Program-made: the position numbers and the translations under genes | Shown: positions 53,101 to 61,240 of the stretch, in pieces | How positions within the stretch are numbered: position 1 is the stretch's first letter | Layout: the number at the start of each line of letters is the position of its first letter | Notes under the pieces: model-generated | What the model was told of the DNA's origin: nothing | Database searches by the model: none | Seen by the model: the letters and a program-made list of their open reading frames with translations, nothing else | Assembly: GCF_004345705.1 (NCBI RefSeq) | Contig: NZ_SLWV01000006.1 | Span: 62,001-126,000 of the forward strand | DNA length: 64,000 nucleotides | Direction of reading: 5' to 3' | From: Marinisporobacter balticus | Lineage (GTDB): Bacteria > Bacillota > Clostridia > Peptostreptococcales > Thermotaleaceae

Positions 53101-55028
53101 CTACAAATATAGCCAATGATAGTGATTTGAAGGTACTAAGAGAATCGTTTCCATATGCAGATGTACATATTGTTACGGGAAGCGACGTTGTTTTGAATGC
53201 ATCTGCGTATAAGAAAGCGGTTTACCCAAATTCAATACAATCTTTTTCACATATTATTTTTGAAAGAAAGAGTACGCTTTCAAAGGATGATGATGATAAA
53301 AAAATAGATGAGGCCATAAAAAATATAAAAAACAAGGTGATTCGATTATCTCTTCCGCCACAATATGAAGATATTAGTTCTACACAGATTAGGAATTATA
53401 TTGATCAGAATCGAGAGATCTCAAAGCTGATTGATCCGATTGCACAGAAATTTATTTATGAGAAAGGTTTATATCGAAGAGAACCGCAATACAAAACTTT
53501 GATGGAAACAAAATCTGTATCGGTAGAGTTGGTAAAAAATTTAGGGGGGAAGACTTTAAGTGAATTATCTACTTTATCATTTATGAATTTTGAAGAAAGT
53601 TATGCAAAACTTAAAAATTTTTCAAAAAAATTAAATCCAAGAATATTAATATTGCGTTCTATTGAGAAAAATGGCGAGATCCTAGGGGTTTCAGCTTTCC
53701 ATTGGGTACGTTCCAGTATGCTTTTTAAGGAATTTAAGGATGAAAATATTTCAGAATATATAAGAAAACATGCTATTGGAAGGATTTTAGTGATGGATGG
53801 TATTTTTGTAAAGGATCAACAAGAATTTGAAAATATGGAACAAATGATGCTGACGGAAACGTTAGCTTATGCATTACCAAAGGATTATACTTATGCAGTT
53901 TACAAAAATATGATGCATGGCACTAACGCTGAATGCATCAGTGAAATATTAAAATGCCAAGGCTTTGAACAAATATGTCATGAAGAGAATCCTGTTTTTG
54001 TCGTAAGTATGACACATCCTTGTTCTTTGTATCTAGATATAGAATCTATTATAAAAGAGCCCTTCAGAAGTAATCAAAATGTGATGAAAATGGTAAGACA
54101 TTCAAGAAAAAAACTTCAAGAAGCCATAACAAAGCTTTACCCTGGAAATTTGGTAATATCCTTTGATAGAAATATGGTCTATGAGAATCTCATAAAGAAA
54201 ATATGTGATGAAAATAGGGTGTCTACCATTCCTACGGTACCAAGACAATTAGGAACAGATATGTGTGTTCCTTTTGGAGCAATATTAAATGGCGCTATAG
54301 TCCCTAATACAGTGACAAAATCAATGCATACAGAGAAAATTTTTGATCCAGATATGAAAAGATTTGTCATTGAGGCGTATCCGAATTATCTAGATCTTGA
54401 AAATCAGGTGAAGATGATTCATTCCTTTAATCGACCTGTCATATTGGTAGATGATCTATTAAACAAAGGGTATCGAATAAAAGCGATTGATCCTCTTTTG
54501 AAAAATGAAAAGATCAATGTAAAGAAAATTATTGTAGGGATTCTTTCAGGGAGAGGAAAGGAACTTATGGATATGCAGAATCGAAAAGTGGATTGTGCCT
54601 ATTTCATACCTAAATTGAGGGTGTGGTTTAATGAAAGTTTTTTATATCCTTTTATAGGAGGAGATACTTTATGGAGAGGAGATGATTTAAAAACAAATTT
54701 GGTACCCTCTGTAAATTTGATCCTTCCATATACCGTACCTACATTTATTCGTGGGGCGAAAAAAGATACGATCTATCATTTGTCACAGACTTGTATTGAA
54801 AATGCAATAGAAATACTAGAAACATTAGAGGAAGAATACCAAAAAATAAATGAAAGAAGTCTTACATTAAGAAATCTTGGGGAAGTATTTATTGCATCAA
54901 GATATCCAGATCATGGAGAAGATATGAATTATGACTTAAGCTTACATCCATCACACTATCTAAGAAATGATTTAGAGCATTTAAGCAGACTAAAAATGCT
55001 TATGGTTGATAGGCATGAAAATCAATAA
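50139..55028 (+). CDS. 1629-residue multi-enzyme fusion: HD, HEAT-like, nucleotidyltransferase, GNAT-like and phosphoribosyltransferase-like domains
   Basis: Order of parts: helical N-terminus (1-160); HD hydrolase domain (about 165-300; His 179 or 184, AGHDIGKFG with His 213-Asp 214, later NHATWD); helical HEAT-like array (about 390-905); NadD/cytidylyltransferase-type domain (about 917-1110; FFPGTFDPFSLGHKEIA with GH at 932-933 and ISSTQIR at 1089-1095); a GNAT-like region (about 1130-1290, tentative); and a phosphoribosyltransferase-like end (about 1310-1530) with RPVILVDDLLNKGYR at 1432-1446. AGGAGG precedes the ATG. There are no membrane segments. The enzymes together suggest nucleotide or NAD(P)-related chemistry, but the true reaction is unknown to me. 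It stands alone. Confidence 0.8.
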   Translation: MKHLKSNKLYEKISEHLLHSDFIALWALEIEFIYKHIEDKTFQQKIEEMIEKKDFSCKAVLGLCNEMMDLLAEEDRPKNWLNYIYQFVLSKSFPKAVEIELRDILNKPCIIYLNILRMVSEFEKEVDDALYTIRFLTGEEYDLESMDEYKRFKEAFENEYIYEMMKFKKEVIGYNTLEHVCGVHTLALFIGRQLKKAELPIDLGRISGAAAGHDIGKFGCRVCERERESYLKYYYTDQWFKKHNISYIGNIAVNHATWDLEFENLSLESLVLIYCDFRVKKKKIENMGKMYIYTLKESFDLILQKLDNADEAKEKRLHRVYAKLKDFENYMMHLGIHTEIETENKKNISNIKNEQYTLMQGKEIIENIKYLSIQHNIYVMDKLRDESSLNAILENARSEIDLNNLRGYLHVFEEYYTYMTQKQKMIIINFLYEQLMHPRECIRKKCAEIMGVVIANFDEAYRKEVPKDVILKPSEMNSYVVLDKYLDLLIDPDPQAIMQQRIYLGRSISNIFETLLSNCDKSKINGYIEVLLKYYEKDYEDQNIQKYLLETAKHVPLNECDKIFIDQFMNFIQKMILSKDPSLRLYGFENMYQLLHKASLDKEIKRRLQEIFIKSDNHANVFVENFLKWEIAQYFALDEKIIENYKKGYREDKKNISDIFLSNLKTSTELVVKKVQINFLLQYAMNHVEKIGRYTAIHYCNILKVSDNASIRNHAGTALLSIVPHIPFEQRNDVVVELLRGLEIEGYQFAKYIPKYLGKLMLYLKPTELDQLIEDLIEKIKQANAQSNTLLLKTMGVATQNYHVYKDLFEEEEKNYDMRLVKMLSVLQNGLVHYNVQVKQAAFRVIGKDIFGSKHLKLSQKNNIFQLIAKKLLTLIGEENEEKILTFFIHAAALKHIYGFISAYTFYEGELDVKLQQKVAFFPGTFDPFSLGHKEIAKEIRSLGFEVYLAVDEFSWSKKTQPHLMRRDIIKMSIADELGIYLYPKGLSTNIANDSDLKVLRESFPYADVHIVTGSDVVLNASAYKKAVYPNSIQSFSHIIFERKSTLSKDDDDKKIDEAIKNIKNKVIRLSLPPQYEDISSTQIRNYIDQNREISKLIDPIAQKFIYEKGLYRREPQYKTLMETKSVSVELVKNLGGKTLSELSTLSFMNFEESYAKLKNFSKKLNPRILILRSIEKNGEILGVSAFHWVRSSMLFKEFKDENISEYIRKHAIGRILVMDGIFVKDQQEFENMEQMMLTETLAYALPKDYTYAVYKNMMHGTNAECISEILKCQGFEQICHEENPVFVVSMTHPCSLYLDIESIIKEPFRSNQNVMKMVRHSRKKLQEAITKLYPGNLVISFDRNMVYENLIKKICDENRVSTIPTVPRQLGTDMCVPFGAILNGAIVPNTVTKSMHTEKIFDPDMKRFVIEAYPNYLDLENQVKMIHSFNRPVILVDDLLNKGYRIKAIDPLLKNEKINVKKIIVGILSGRGKELMDMQNRKVDCAYFIPKLRVWFNESFLYPFIGGDTLWRGDDLKTNLVPSVNLILPYTVPTFIRGAKKDTIYHLSQTCIENAIEILETLEEEYQKINERSLTLRNLGEVFIASRYPDHGEDMNYDLSLHPSHYLRNDLEHLSRLKMLMVDRHENQ

Positions 55029-55048
55029 ATATCTACATGAATAGTGTT

Positions 55049-55076
55049 CCCTTTGTGCATAATAATCACAAAGGAG
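55049..55076 (+). promoter_or_regulatory. Hairpin that covers the nitroreductase ribosome binding site
   Basis: CCTTTGTG (55050-55057) pairs perfectly with CACAAAGG (55067-55074); the second arm is the start of the AAAGGAG ribosome binding site of the gene at 55084. No T-run follows, so it is not a terminator. Opening the stem would permit translation. Confidence 0.5.
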
Positions 55077-55083
55077 TGATACT

Positions 55084-55650
55084 ATGCAATTTTATGATGT
55101 GATTAAAAACAGATCTAGTATAAGAGCATTTAAGAACACACCTATTGAAAAAGAAAGATTAGAAAGAATGGTTGACGCTGCCATGCAATCACCTTCTTGG
55201 AAAAACAATGCATCCTATCGATTCATATTGGTAGATGATCAAAGGAAAAAAGAAAGCTTGGCTGCATCTATTATGAATGAAACAAAAAAGGCGGCAAATG
55301 CGATCAAAGAATCGCCTATGGTTGCTGTAGTTGTAGGAGAACCTCTAGATTCAGGCGTGATCCAAGAAAGAGAATATTACTTGGTAGATGGAGCCATTGC
55401 TATGGAACATTTCGTGCTTGCTGCAACAAATGAAGGATATGGTACATGTTGGATTGCAGCGTTAAAAGAGGACGAAGTAAGAAGAACACTTTCTATTCCT
55501 GAAAGCTTTAGAGTGATTGCAATGACTCCTATAGGAGAAGTGGCAGAAGTAAGAAGTCATGAAGGAAAGAAAGATGTAAGGGCGCATGTATTCTTAAATC
55601 AATGGGGAGAAGCATATACAGAAAATGATAGATATGCTGGTATTCATTAA
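55084..55650 (+). CDS. Nitroreductase family protein
   Basis: The 188-residue protein is an FMN-dependent nitroreductase-family oxidoreductase. Family marks are FYDVIKNRSSIRAFKNTPI at the start (the RSSIR FMN-phosphate contact), DAAMQSPSWKNNASYRFILV, and the GYGTCWIAAL helix with the GEVAE end. Members reduce nitroaromatics, quinones or flavins with NAD(P)H. The biological substrate cannot be deduced. The ribosome binding site is buried in a hairpin. A long bidirectional terminator follows. Confidence 0.88.
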   Translation: MQFYDVIKNRSSIRAFKNTPIEKERLERMVDAAMQSPSWKNNASYRFILVDDQRKKESLAASIMNETKKAANAIKESPMVAVVVGEPLDSGVIQEREYYLVDGAIAMEHFVLAATNEGYGTCWIAALKEDEVRRTLSIPESFRVIAMTPIGEVAEVRSHEGKKDVRAHVFLNQWGEAYTENDRYAGIH

Positions 55651-55657
55651 AAATTTG

Positions 55658-55710
55658 TGTTATATTAAAAAAGTTTCTGCAAAATGGGCAGAAACTTTTT
55701 TAATATAACA
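55658..55710. terminator. Very long bidirectional terminator
   Basis: Arms of 23 bases (TGTTATATTAAAAAAG then TTTCTGC) are perfectly complementary around AAAATGG, with A and T runs on both sides. Confidence 0.93.
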
Positions 55711-55803
55711 AAAGGTAAATACTTAAAAAAATAGAAATATATTAAGATATAAGGTATGTAGCAAGAATTCACTTAAGTTTTTAAGGAAAGAGAGGGCTTT
55801 TAT

Positions 55804-57255
55804 TTGTTAACAATTAACTGGAAACCAGATAAGGAATCCTCCATTCCTTTATACAAACAAATCATTGATTATAGTAAGGATAGGATGAGGAATGGGGAAT
55901 GGACAATAGGAAGTAAACTTCCTACGCAAAGAGAATTAGCAAAGATTTTTGAGGTGAATAGAAGTACCATTGTAGAAGCTTTAGATGAATTGAAAGCAGA
56001 AGGGTTAATTGAAGGGAAAAGTGGTAAAGGCACAAGTATTGTGAATAATACTTGGTCACTACTTGCATCCATATCTCCACCAAATTGGTAGGATTATATT
56101 GCAAGTGGTGTGCACAAACCAAATTTACAGCCCATTCAGTTAATTAATAAATTGGAGTTTGAACCAAATATGATTCGGCTAGGAACAGGAGAACTTTCTC
56201 CAGAACTTTTTCCACGAAAAAAAATGCAAAGTGTATTTCAGAGCATTTCAGATAAGATAGGGTCTTTAGGGTATTTAGAGCCGAAGGGGTTATTACCTTT
56301 AACAAAAATTATCAGTGCATATTTAAAAAAACATGGGGTTGATGTATCTCCAGATTGTATTCTTATTGTTTCTGGTGCATTGCAAGCATTACAATTAATA
56401 TCTATTGGAATCCTTCAGCCAGGCTCTACTATATTTGTTGAAAAACCTTCTTATATAAAATCACTAAGTGTATTTCAATCTACAGGAATGAAATTAACAG
56501 GATTATCTATGGATGAATATGGAATCCGAGTAAACGAAATAAAAAGAAGTAATAAAAATACAACACTGCTTTATACGATTCCTACATTTCATAATCCTAC
56601 AGGAATCATTATGCCAGAAGAACGACGTAACAAAATCATTACAATATGCGAAAAGGAAAGAGTGCCCATTATTGAAGATGATGTTTATAGAGAACTGTGG
56701 CTAGATGAATTACCACCAAAACCATTAAAATCGAAAGATAAAAATGGCAGCGTGCTATATTTGGGAAGTATTTCTAAAACGCTAGCGCCTTGGTTTAGAA
56801 TTGGTTGGTTAGTAGGTCCTGAGCCTGTTGTAAACCGTTTAGGAGATATTAAAATGCAGACAGATTATGGGTCTAGCTCTCTTTCTCAATGGGCATTAGC
56901 AGAGTGGATGGCGAGTGGATTATATGAAGAAAACATATTGGAAGTAAGAGAAAAATTGAGGATTAGAAGGCAAGTAGCGCTAAACGCTTTAGAAAGAAAT
57001 TTTTCTGATATAGCCATATGGAACAAACCAAAAGGTGGATTTCGAGCATCTCTTCCAGTAGTAGATGCGAATATATTTATTTTGGGTGTAGCTTTGGCTT
57101 CTTTCTTTTGGTTTACTGGGATTACAACTATTGCATCTGTCTTTAGAAACAATATAAACATAAAAGTTATGAGATGGATTAATCTAATCTGTGGTGGTGT
57201 GATGATCTATTATGGGTTGAAGTTAGTATATACTTTTATTGTGATGATAAGATAA
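55804..57255 (+). pseudogene. Broken chimera of a MocR-type regulator and a LysE-family exporter
   Basis: A GntR winged helix (SSIPLYKQIIDYSKDRM, LPTQRELAKIFEVNRSTI) is followed by a TAG at 56089 inside the linker (PPNW-stop-DYIASGVHKPN), and the same frame goes on into the aminotransferase-like domain of MocR regulators (LYTIPTFHNPTG, SISKTLAPWFRIGW with the PLP Lys). Near 57045, after PKGGFRASLP, it changes to the last three helices of a LysE-type amino acid exporter (GVALASFFWFTGITT). A deletion joined the regulator gene to the end of its likely target gene in frame, and a nonsense codon then silenced it. The 5' 95 codons could still make a lone DNA-binding domain. Confidence 0.85.
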
Positions 57256-57261
57256 TGCATT

Positions 57262-57307
57262 GAAACAAAAGAACATCTAGGTGAATTTTCAGATGTTTTT
57301 TTGTTTC
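57262..57307 (+). terminator. Terminator after the MocR-LysE relic
   Basis: GAAACAAA and AACATCT face AGATGTT and TTTGTTTC in a long imperfect stem with an inner T-run. Confidence 0.7.
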
Positions 57308-57434
57308 GAATTTCAGAAATAATCATGGAATACAAGCATATTATTATAAAATGAAATGTTTTTTTTACAACAGATGGAACTTTTTCCATAAGGAATGCGT
57401 CTTATAATATATGATGAAAAAGAGGAGTGATAAC

Positions 57435-59552
57435 ATGAAAAAATTTGTTGCTTTACTAGTAATGATTTCATTGATCTTAGGGTCTGTAAGTCCCTTGTAT
57501 GTTTTTGCAGAAAATGATCAAGTGCTTGAAAAAGTAATTAAATTAGCAAAAGAAAAATTTTATATTCCAGATAATTTTACTGAATTTAACTATGATGTAC
57601 ACATGCTAGATGACAAAAAAGTATGGAATATGCATTGGCATAGTAAGGAAGATAAGGATGGAAGCATAGAAGTGTCTATAAATGATACAGGGCACATCAT
57701 ATCTTATTATTCAAATAGATATAAAAATTATGATGAAAAGAAACTTCCTAAATATAGTAAAGAGGAAGGAAAAAAGATTGCTGATGGTTTTATAAAAAAA
57801 GTAGATGCAAACCTGTTTTCACAATTAAAATATGAAGCAGATCAGCACAACCAAATAGCAGAAGAATATGGATACCATTATGTTAGAATGATTAACAATA
57901 TTCCGTTTTATGGAAATAATGTAAGAACGGAAGTAGATAGTGAAACGGGTAAAGTGACGAGTTTTTATTGTAACTGGAATGATGTATTTTCTTTTCCAAA
58001 ACCTGAAAAAATTATTTCATTAGAAGAAGCCCAAAAAGCTTTCCAAGAAAAATTAGGATTAGAGATGATTTACAAATATAGATATGATGAAAAAGCAATC
58101 AAACCCTATTTAGTGTATACGAGTAAATACAAGCAGGATGCAAGTATTGATGCTTTTACAGGAGAAAAAGTAGAAATGAAGTATCCTATACGCTATGGAA
58201 GAGGAGGGAATGCAAAAGAAGAGGTCTCAAGTGATGGAGCAGCAATAGAATTAAGTCCTGAAGAGTTAAAAGCTGTAAAAGAAGCTTCAAAACTACTATC
58301 AAAGGAAGACGCTGAAAAAATAGCAAGAAATACAAAGATCCTAGAACTTACTAAATTTTTTAAACTAATGAATGCTAGTTTAAATAGGGATTGGCTTATA
58401 AAAAAAGATTTTACGTGGTATCTCTATTTCAATAAAGAAAAAGAAGAAAATGGAGAAAGCGTGGTTGATTATGTGAATGTAGGCATTGATGGAATCACAG
58501 GAAAAATCAAAAGCTTCTACCTTTCTGATCAGTATAGAGAAGATGAAAAGGCAGTATTTGATAAAGAAACCTCTAAAAAAGAAGTAGAAAAATTCTTGGC
58601 AGGTTTTGCAAAAGATCAATATATTCAAACAGAATATGATAAAGATGATTATGAAAATGCTGATGTTGAGAAGACTAAAAAGACCCGTTCTTATACCTTT
58701 ACATATACAAGAAAAGTAAACAATATTCCTTTTAGAGATAATGCGATAACAGTGGGCTATAATGCAGTAACAGGAAAAATAAGAAGCTTTGATTTAAGAT
58801 GGTTTGATGTGAATTTCCCATCAACAAAAAATATAGCTTCATTGGATCAAGCATATGATAAAATGTTTCAAGATATAGGACTAGAACTTCAGTATAAGAG
58901 TAGTTTAGAGGATGCCAGAGTACCTTACGAAAAGAAAGATGGAAAAATAAAACTTGTATATGCGCTAAATTCAGGAAAACCTGTTATTTTTGATGGGAGA
59001 AGCTTAGAAATACTAAACTATGATGGGAAACCTTATAAAGAACAAAAAGATATCGCCTATAGGGACATAGAAGGGCATGATGCACAAGAAGCAATACAAG
59101 CTTTGGCCAAGTATGGAATTGGATTTGAAGAGGACACATTCAAGCCAGATCAAAAAATTGTTCAAAAAGATTTCTTCCGTTTATTTGTAAAAACGCTAAA
59201 CTATTATGCTTCTAATAGAAAAGAGGATGAAGCAATCAAAGAAATGTATGACTATTTAATCAGAGAAAAAATAGTAAAAGAAAATGAAAAATCAGAGGAA
59301 CATTTTTTAACAAAAGAAGATAGTGTGAAATTTATGATAAGGGCTTTAAAATATGACGAAGTAGCAAAAATTGAAGGTATCTATAAATATCCTTTTAAGG
59401 ATATAGAGCAAGCATCAAAAAATTTAATTGGGTATATTACCATTGCAAATGGATTAGGGATCGTAAAAGGAAATAATGATGTATTTGAGCCTAAAAAAGA
59501 AATGACAAGAGGAGAAGCTGCAATAATGATTTATCATTATCTTAAAAGATAA
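57435..59552 (+). CDS. Secreted YcdB/YcdC (PepSY-like) protein with SLH domains
   Basis: The 705-residue protein has a signal peptide (about 1-25, SPLYVFAEN), repeated YcdB/YcdC-type PepSY-like units (VRMINNIPFYGNNVRTEVDSE and TRKVNNIPFRDNAITVGYN are matching parts, about residues 140-170 and 425-455), and C-terminal S-layer homology domains (about 530-705; QALAKYGIGFEEDTFKPDQKI, FKDIEQASKNLIGYITIANGLGIVKG, EMTRGEAAIMIYHYL) that anchor it to cell wall polymers. PepSY-type domains are thought to restrain peptidases; its role is unknown. ATG 57435 follows GAGGAG; TATAAT lies at 57404-57409. Confidence 0.88.
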   Translation: MKKFVALLVMISLILGSVSPLYVFAENDQVLEKVIKLAKEKFYIPDNFTEFNYDVHMLDDKKVWNMHWHSKEDKDGSIEVSINDTGHIISYYSNRYKNYDEKKLPKYSKEEGKKIADGFIKKVDANLFSQLKYEADQHNQIAEEYGYHYVRMINNIPFYGNNVRTEVDSETGKVTSFYCNWNDVFSFPKPEKIISLEEAQKAFQEKLGLEMIYKYRYDEKAIKPYLVYTSKYKQDASIDAFTGEKVEMKYPIRYGRGGNAKEEVSSDGAAIELSPEELKAVKEASKLLSKEDAEKIARNTKILELTKFFKLMNASLNRDWLIKKDFTWYLYFNKEKEENGESVVDYVNVGIDGITGKIKSFYLSDQYREDEKAVFDKETSKKEVEKFLAGFAKDQYIQTEYDKDDYENADVEKTKKTRSYTFTYTRKVNNIPFRDNAITVGYNAVTGKIRSFDLRWFDVNFPSTKNIASLDQAYDKMFQDIGLELQYKSSLEDARVPYEKKDGKIKLVYALNSGKPVIFDGRSLEILNYDGKPYKEQKDIAYRDIEGHDAQEAIQALAKYGIGFEEDTFKPDQKIVQKDFFRLFVKTLNYYASNRKEDEAIKEMYDYLIREKIVKENEKSEEHFLTKEDSVKFMIRALKYDEVAKIEGIYKYPFKDIEQASKNLIGYITIANGLGIVKGNNDVFEPKKEMTRGEAAIMIYHYLKR

Positions 59553-59591
59553 AGGGTTTGTTTTTCATTTTCTAATGCAGGGATAATAAAT

Positions 59592-59640
59592 AAGCACTAT
59601 CAAAATTATTGAATTTCAATAAATATTGATAGTGCTTTTT
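59592..59640. terminator. Terminator after the YcdB/SLH gene
   Basis: AAGCACTATCAA pairs with TTGATAGTGCTT, with a further ATTATTGAA/TTCAATAAAT inner stem, then TTTTT. Confidence 0.85.
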
Positions 59641-59789
59641 AAATATTGTATTACAATAACTGTTAGATTATCAGCAAATTATATTTTTGCATTAGACTAC
59701 CTCCTGTTATATTTTTTTATTTAACATTGGAAGATTTTATAAAAAAGTTATAAAATAATAGAGAGGTAAAAATTTAAGGAGGAAAGAGA

Positions 59790-60740
59790 ATGGTTGCAGA
59801 AAAAAATATCCAAGAATTTAAAGCAGGAGATGAGATACAAGGGTTTTTTATTGTAAAAAAAATAGAAAGAAAGTTATCTTCAAATAATAAAAACTTTTTA
59901 GATTTGACTATAATCGATCAAACAGGTGAAATAAATGGTAAACTTTGGGATTGTCAACCGGGACAAGAGGCGACATCTCCAGCAGGAAGCTTAATAAAGC
60001 TAAGAGGAAACGTAAATGAATGGAAAGGGAAACTACAACTAAAAATTAGTTTAATCCGATTGGCAAATGAAAGTGATGGGAAAAATATTAAAGATTTTGT
60101 CCTATCAGCGCCATTGAAAGCGGAAGAAATGTTTGATGAGCTATATGGGTTTGTACAAAAAATTAAAAATACAGATATAAAAGGAATTGTGGATGCAATT
60201 ATTATGGCATCAAAAGAAAAATTAATGTATTATCCAGCAGCAAAATCTTTGCATCATGCCATTCGATCAGGACTTTTATATCATATATTAAGAATGCTAA
60301 GAACTGGAGAAAAATTAAGTCAAGTGTATACCAATGTAAATACAGATTTATTATTTGCAGGAATATTACTGCATGATATGGAAAAACTAGAGGAATTGGA
60401 TTCAGATGAATTAGGGATTGCAGAATATAGCAGAGAAGGACAATTGCTTGGTCATATTAGTATGGGAATAAATCGAATTAGTAAGGTGGGAGAAGAATTA
60501 AGAGCAGATGAAGAAGTGATTTTATTGCTACAACATATGGTTCTATCCCATCACTATGAACCTGAGTTTGGAAGCCCTAAAAAACCAATGATTCCAGAGG
60601 GTGAATTGTTGCATTATATTGATATGATTGATGCAAGAATGTATGATATGGAGGATCACTTAAAAAATATAAAACCAGGAGAGTTTACACAGCCTATATG
60701 GTCTTTAGAGAATAGAAGATTGTATCAATCATCTCTTTAA
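59790..60740 (+). CDS. YhaM-type 3'-5' exoribonuclease
   Basis: The 316-residue protein joins an OB-fold nucleic-acid-binding domain (about 1-95; FLDLTIIDQTGEINGKLWD, LIKLRGNVNEWKGKLQLKI) to an HD domain (about 150-300; HHAIRSGLLYHILRM, GILLHDMEKLEEL with His-Asp, MVLSHHYEPEFGSPKKPMIPEG). This is the YhaM/CBF1 plan: a manganese-dependent 3'-5' exonuclease acting on RNA and single-stranded DNA. The end DARMYDMEDHLKNIKPGEFT is also typical. AAGGAGG precedes the ATG. It is monocistronic. Confidence 0.9.
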   Translation: MVAEKNIQEFKAGDEIQGFFIVKKIERKLSSNNKNFLDLTIIDQTGEINGKLWDCQPGQEATSPAGSLIKLRGNVNEWKGKLQLKISLIRLANESDGKNIKDFVLSAPLKAEEMFDELYGFVQKIKNTDIKGIVDAIIMASKEKLMYYPAAKSLHHAIRSGLLYHILRMLRTGEKLSQVYTNVNTDLLFAGILLHDMEKLEELDSDELGIAEYSREGQLLGHISMGINRISKVGEELRADEEVILLLQHMVLSHHYEPEFGSPKKPMIPEGELLHYIDMIDARMYDMEDHLKNIKPGEFTQPIWSLENRRLYQSSL

Positions 60741-60841
60741 AAGAAAAAAGAAGGATGTGCTATAGATTTGCAAGTTAAATATTTAATACATGAGTATACT
60801 TTTTGTTCATGGGAAGAGACTATATAAAAAAATAAAAAGAT

Positions 60842-60872
60842 AAACCAAATGAGTAAAGTTTGGTTTGTTTTT
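60842..60872 (+). terminator. Terminator after the YhaM-type gene
   Basis: AAACCAA and TTGGTTT form a 7-base stem around 11 bases, followed by GTTTTTTAT. Confidence 0.75.
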
Positions 60873-61055
60873 TATTGAAAAATTTAGGGGCTATTGCGAA
60901 TTTTTCAAAGAAGATGTGCATATATATATAGGGAAGATTATTTTTTAAAAAAGAAGGGAAAATATAGAAGATATAGAATATAATAAATAAATAGTATAAA
61001 AGTACTAATTTTATGGAGGTTGATCGTGTTTTATAACTAAATAGAACAAAGTATT

Positions 61056-61153
61056 TCATGTTGTTAATAGCAAACTTATCGAAAGGTAAGGACGCAAAGC
61101 CATGGGTCTGAAGATGAATTTATTTCTATGATTGCCAGGCTGCCAAAGCATGA
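61056..61153 (+). ncRNA. GEMM-I (cyclic dinucleotide) riboswitch
   Basis: The aptamer is clear: GCAAAC (61070-61075), P2 with a GAAA tetraloop (CTTATCGAAAGGTAAG), GACGCAAAGCC, a P3 arm, and GCCAGGCTGCC, closed by P1 (TCATG with CATGA). The base just before GCAAAC, equal to position 20 of the Vc2 aptamer, is A (61069) where c-di-GMP-I aptamers usually have G; A20 is the mark of GEMM-Ib RNAs that accept c-AMP-GMP. A hairpin downstream and a diguanylate cyclase gene complete the unit. Confidence 0.95.
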
Positions 61154-61183
61154 CAGAATATTTATATGCATAAAAATGTAAGG

Positions 61184-61206
61184 CGCCTATTTTTTATAGG
61201 CGTTTT
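61184..61206 (+). terminator. Terminator-like expression platform of the GEMM-I riboswitch
   Basis: CGCCTAT and ATAGGCG form a 7-base stem around TTTTT, followed by TTTTATG, between aptamer and start codon. It is the likely on/off element. Confidence 0.7.
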
Positions 61207-61240
61207 ATGCTTATTTATACTTCAAAAGGAGATGTTTACG

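Noticed and set aside
56089..56091. In-frame TAG in the MocR gene read as pyrrolysine
   Set aside because: The gene is also a chimera with an exporter end, so it is already broken; no residue of the family at this linker position needs a special amino acid.
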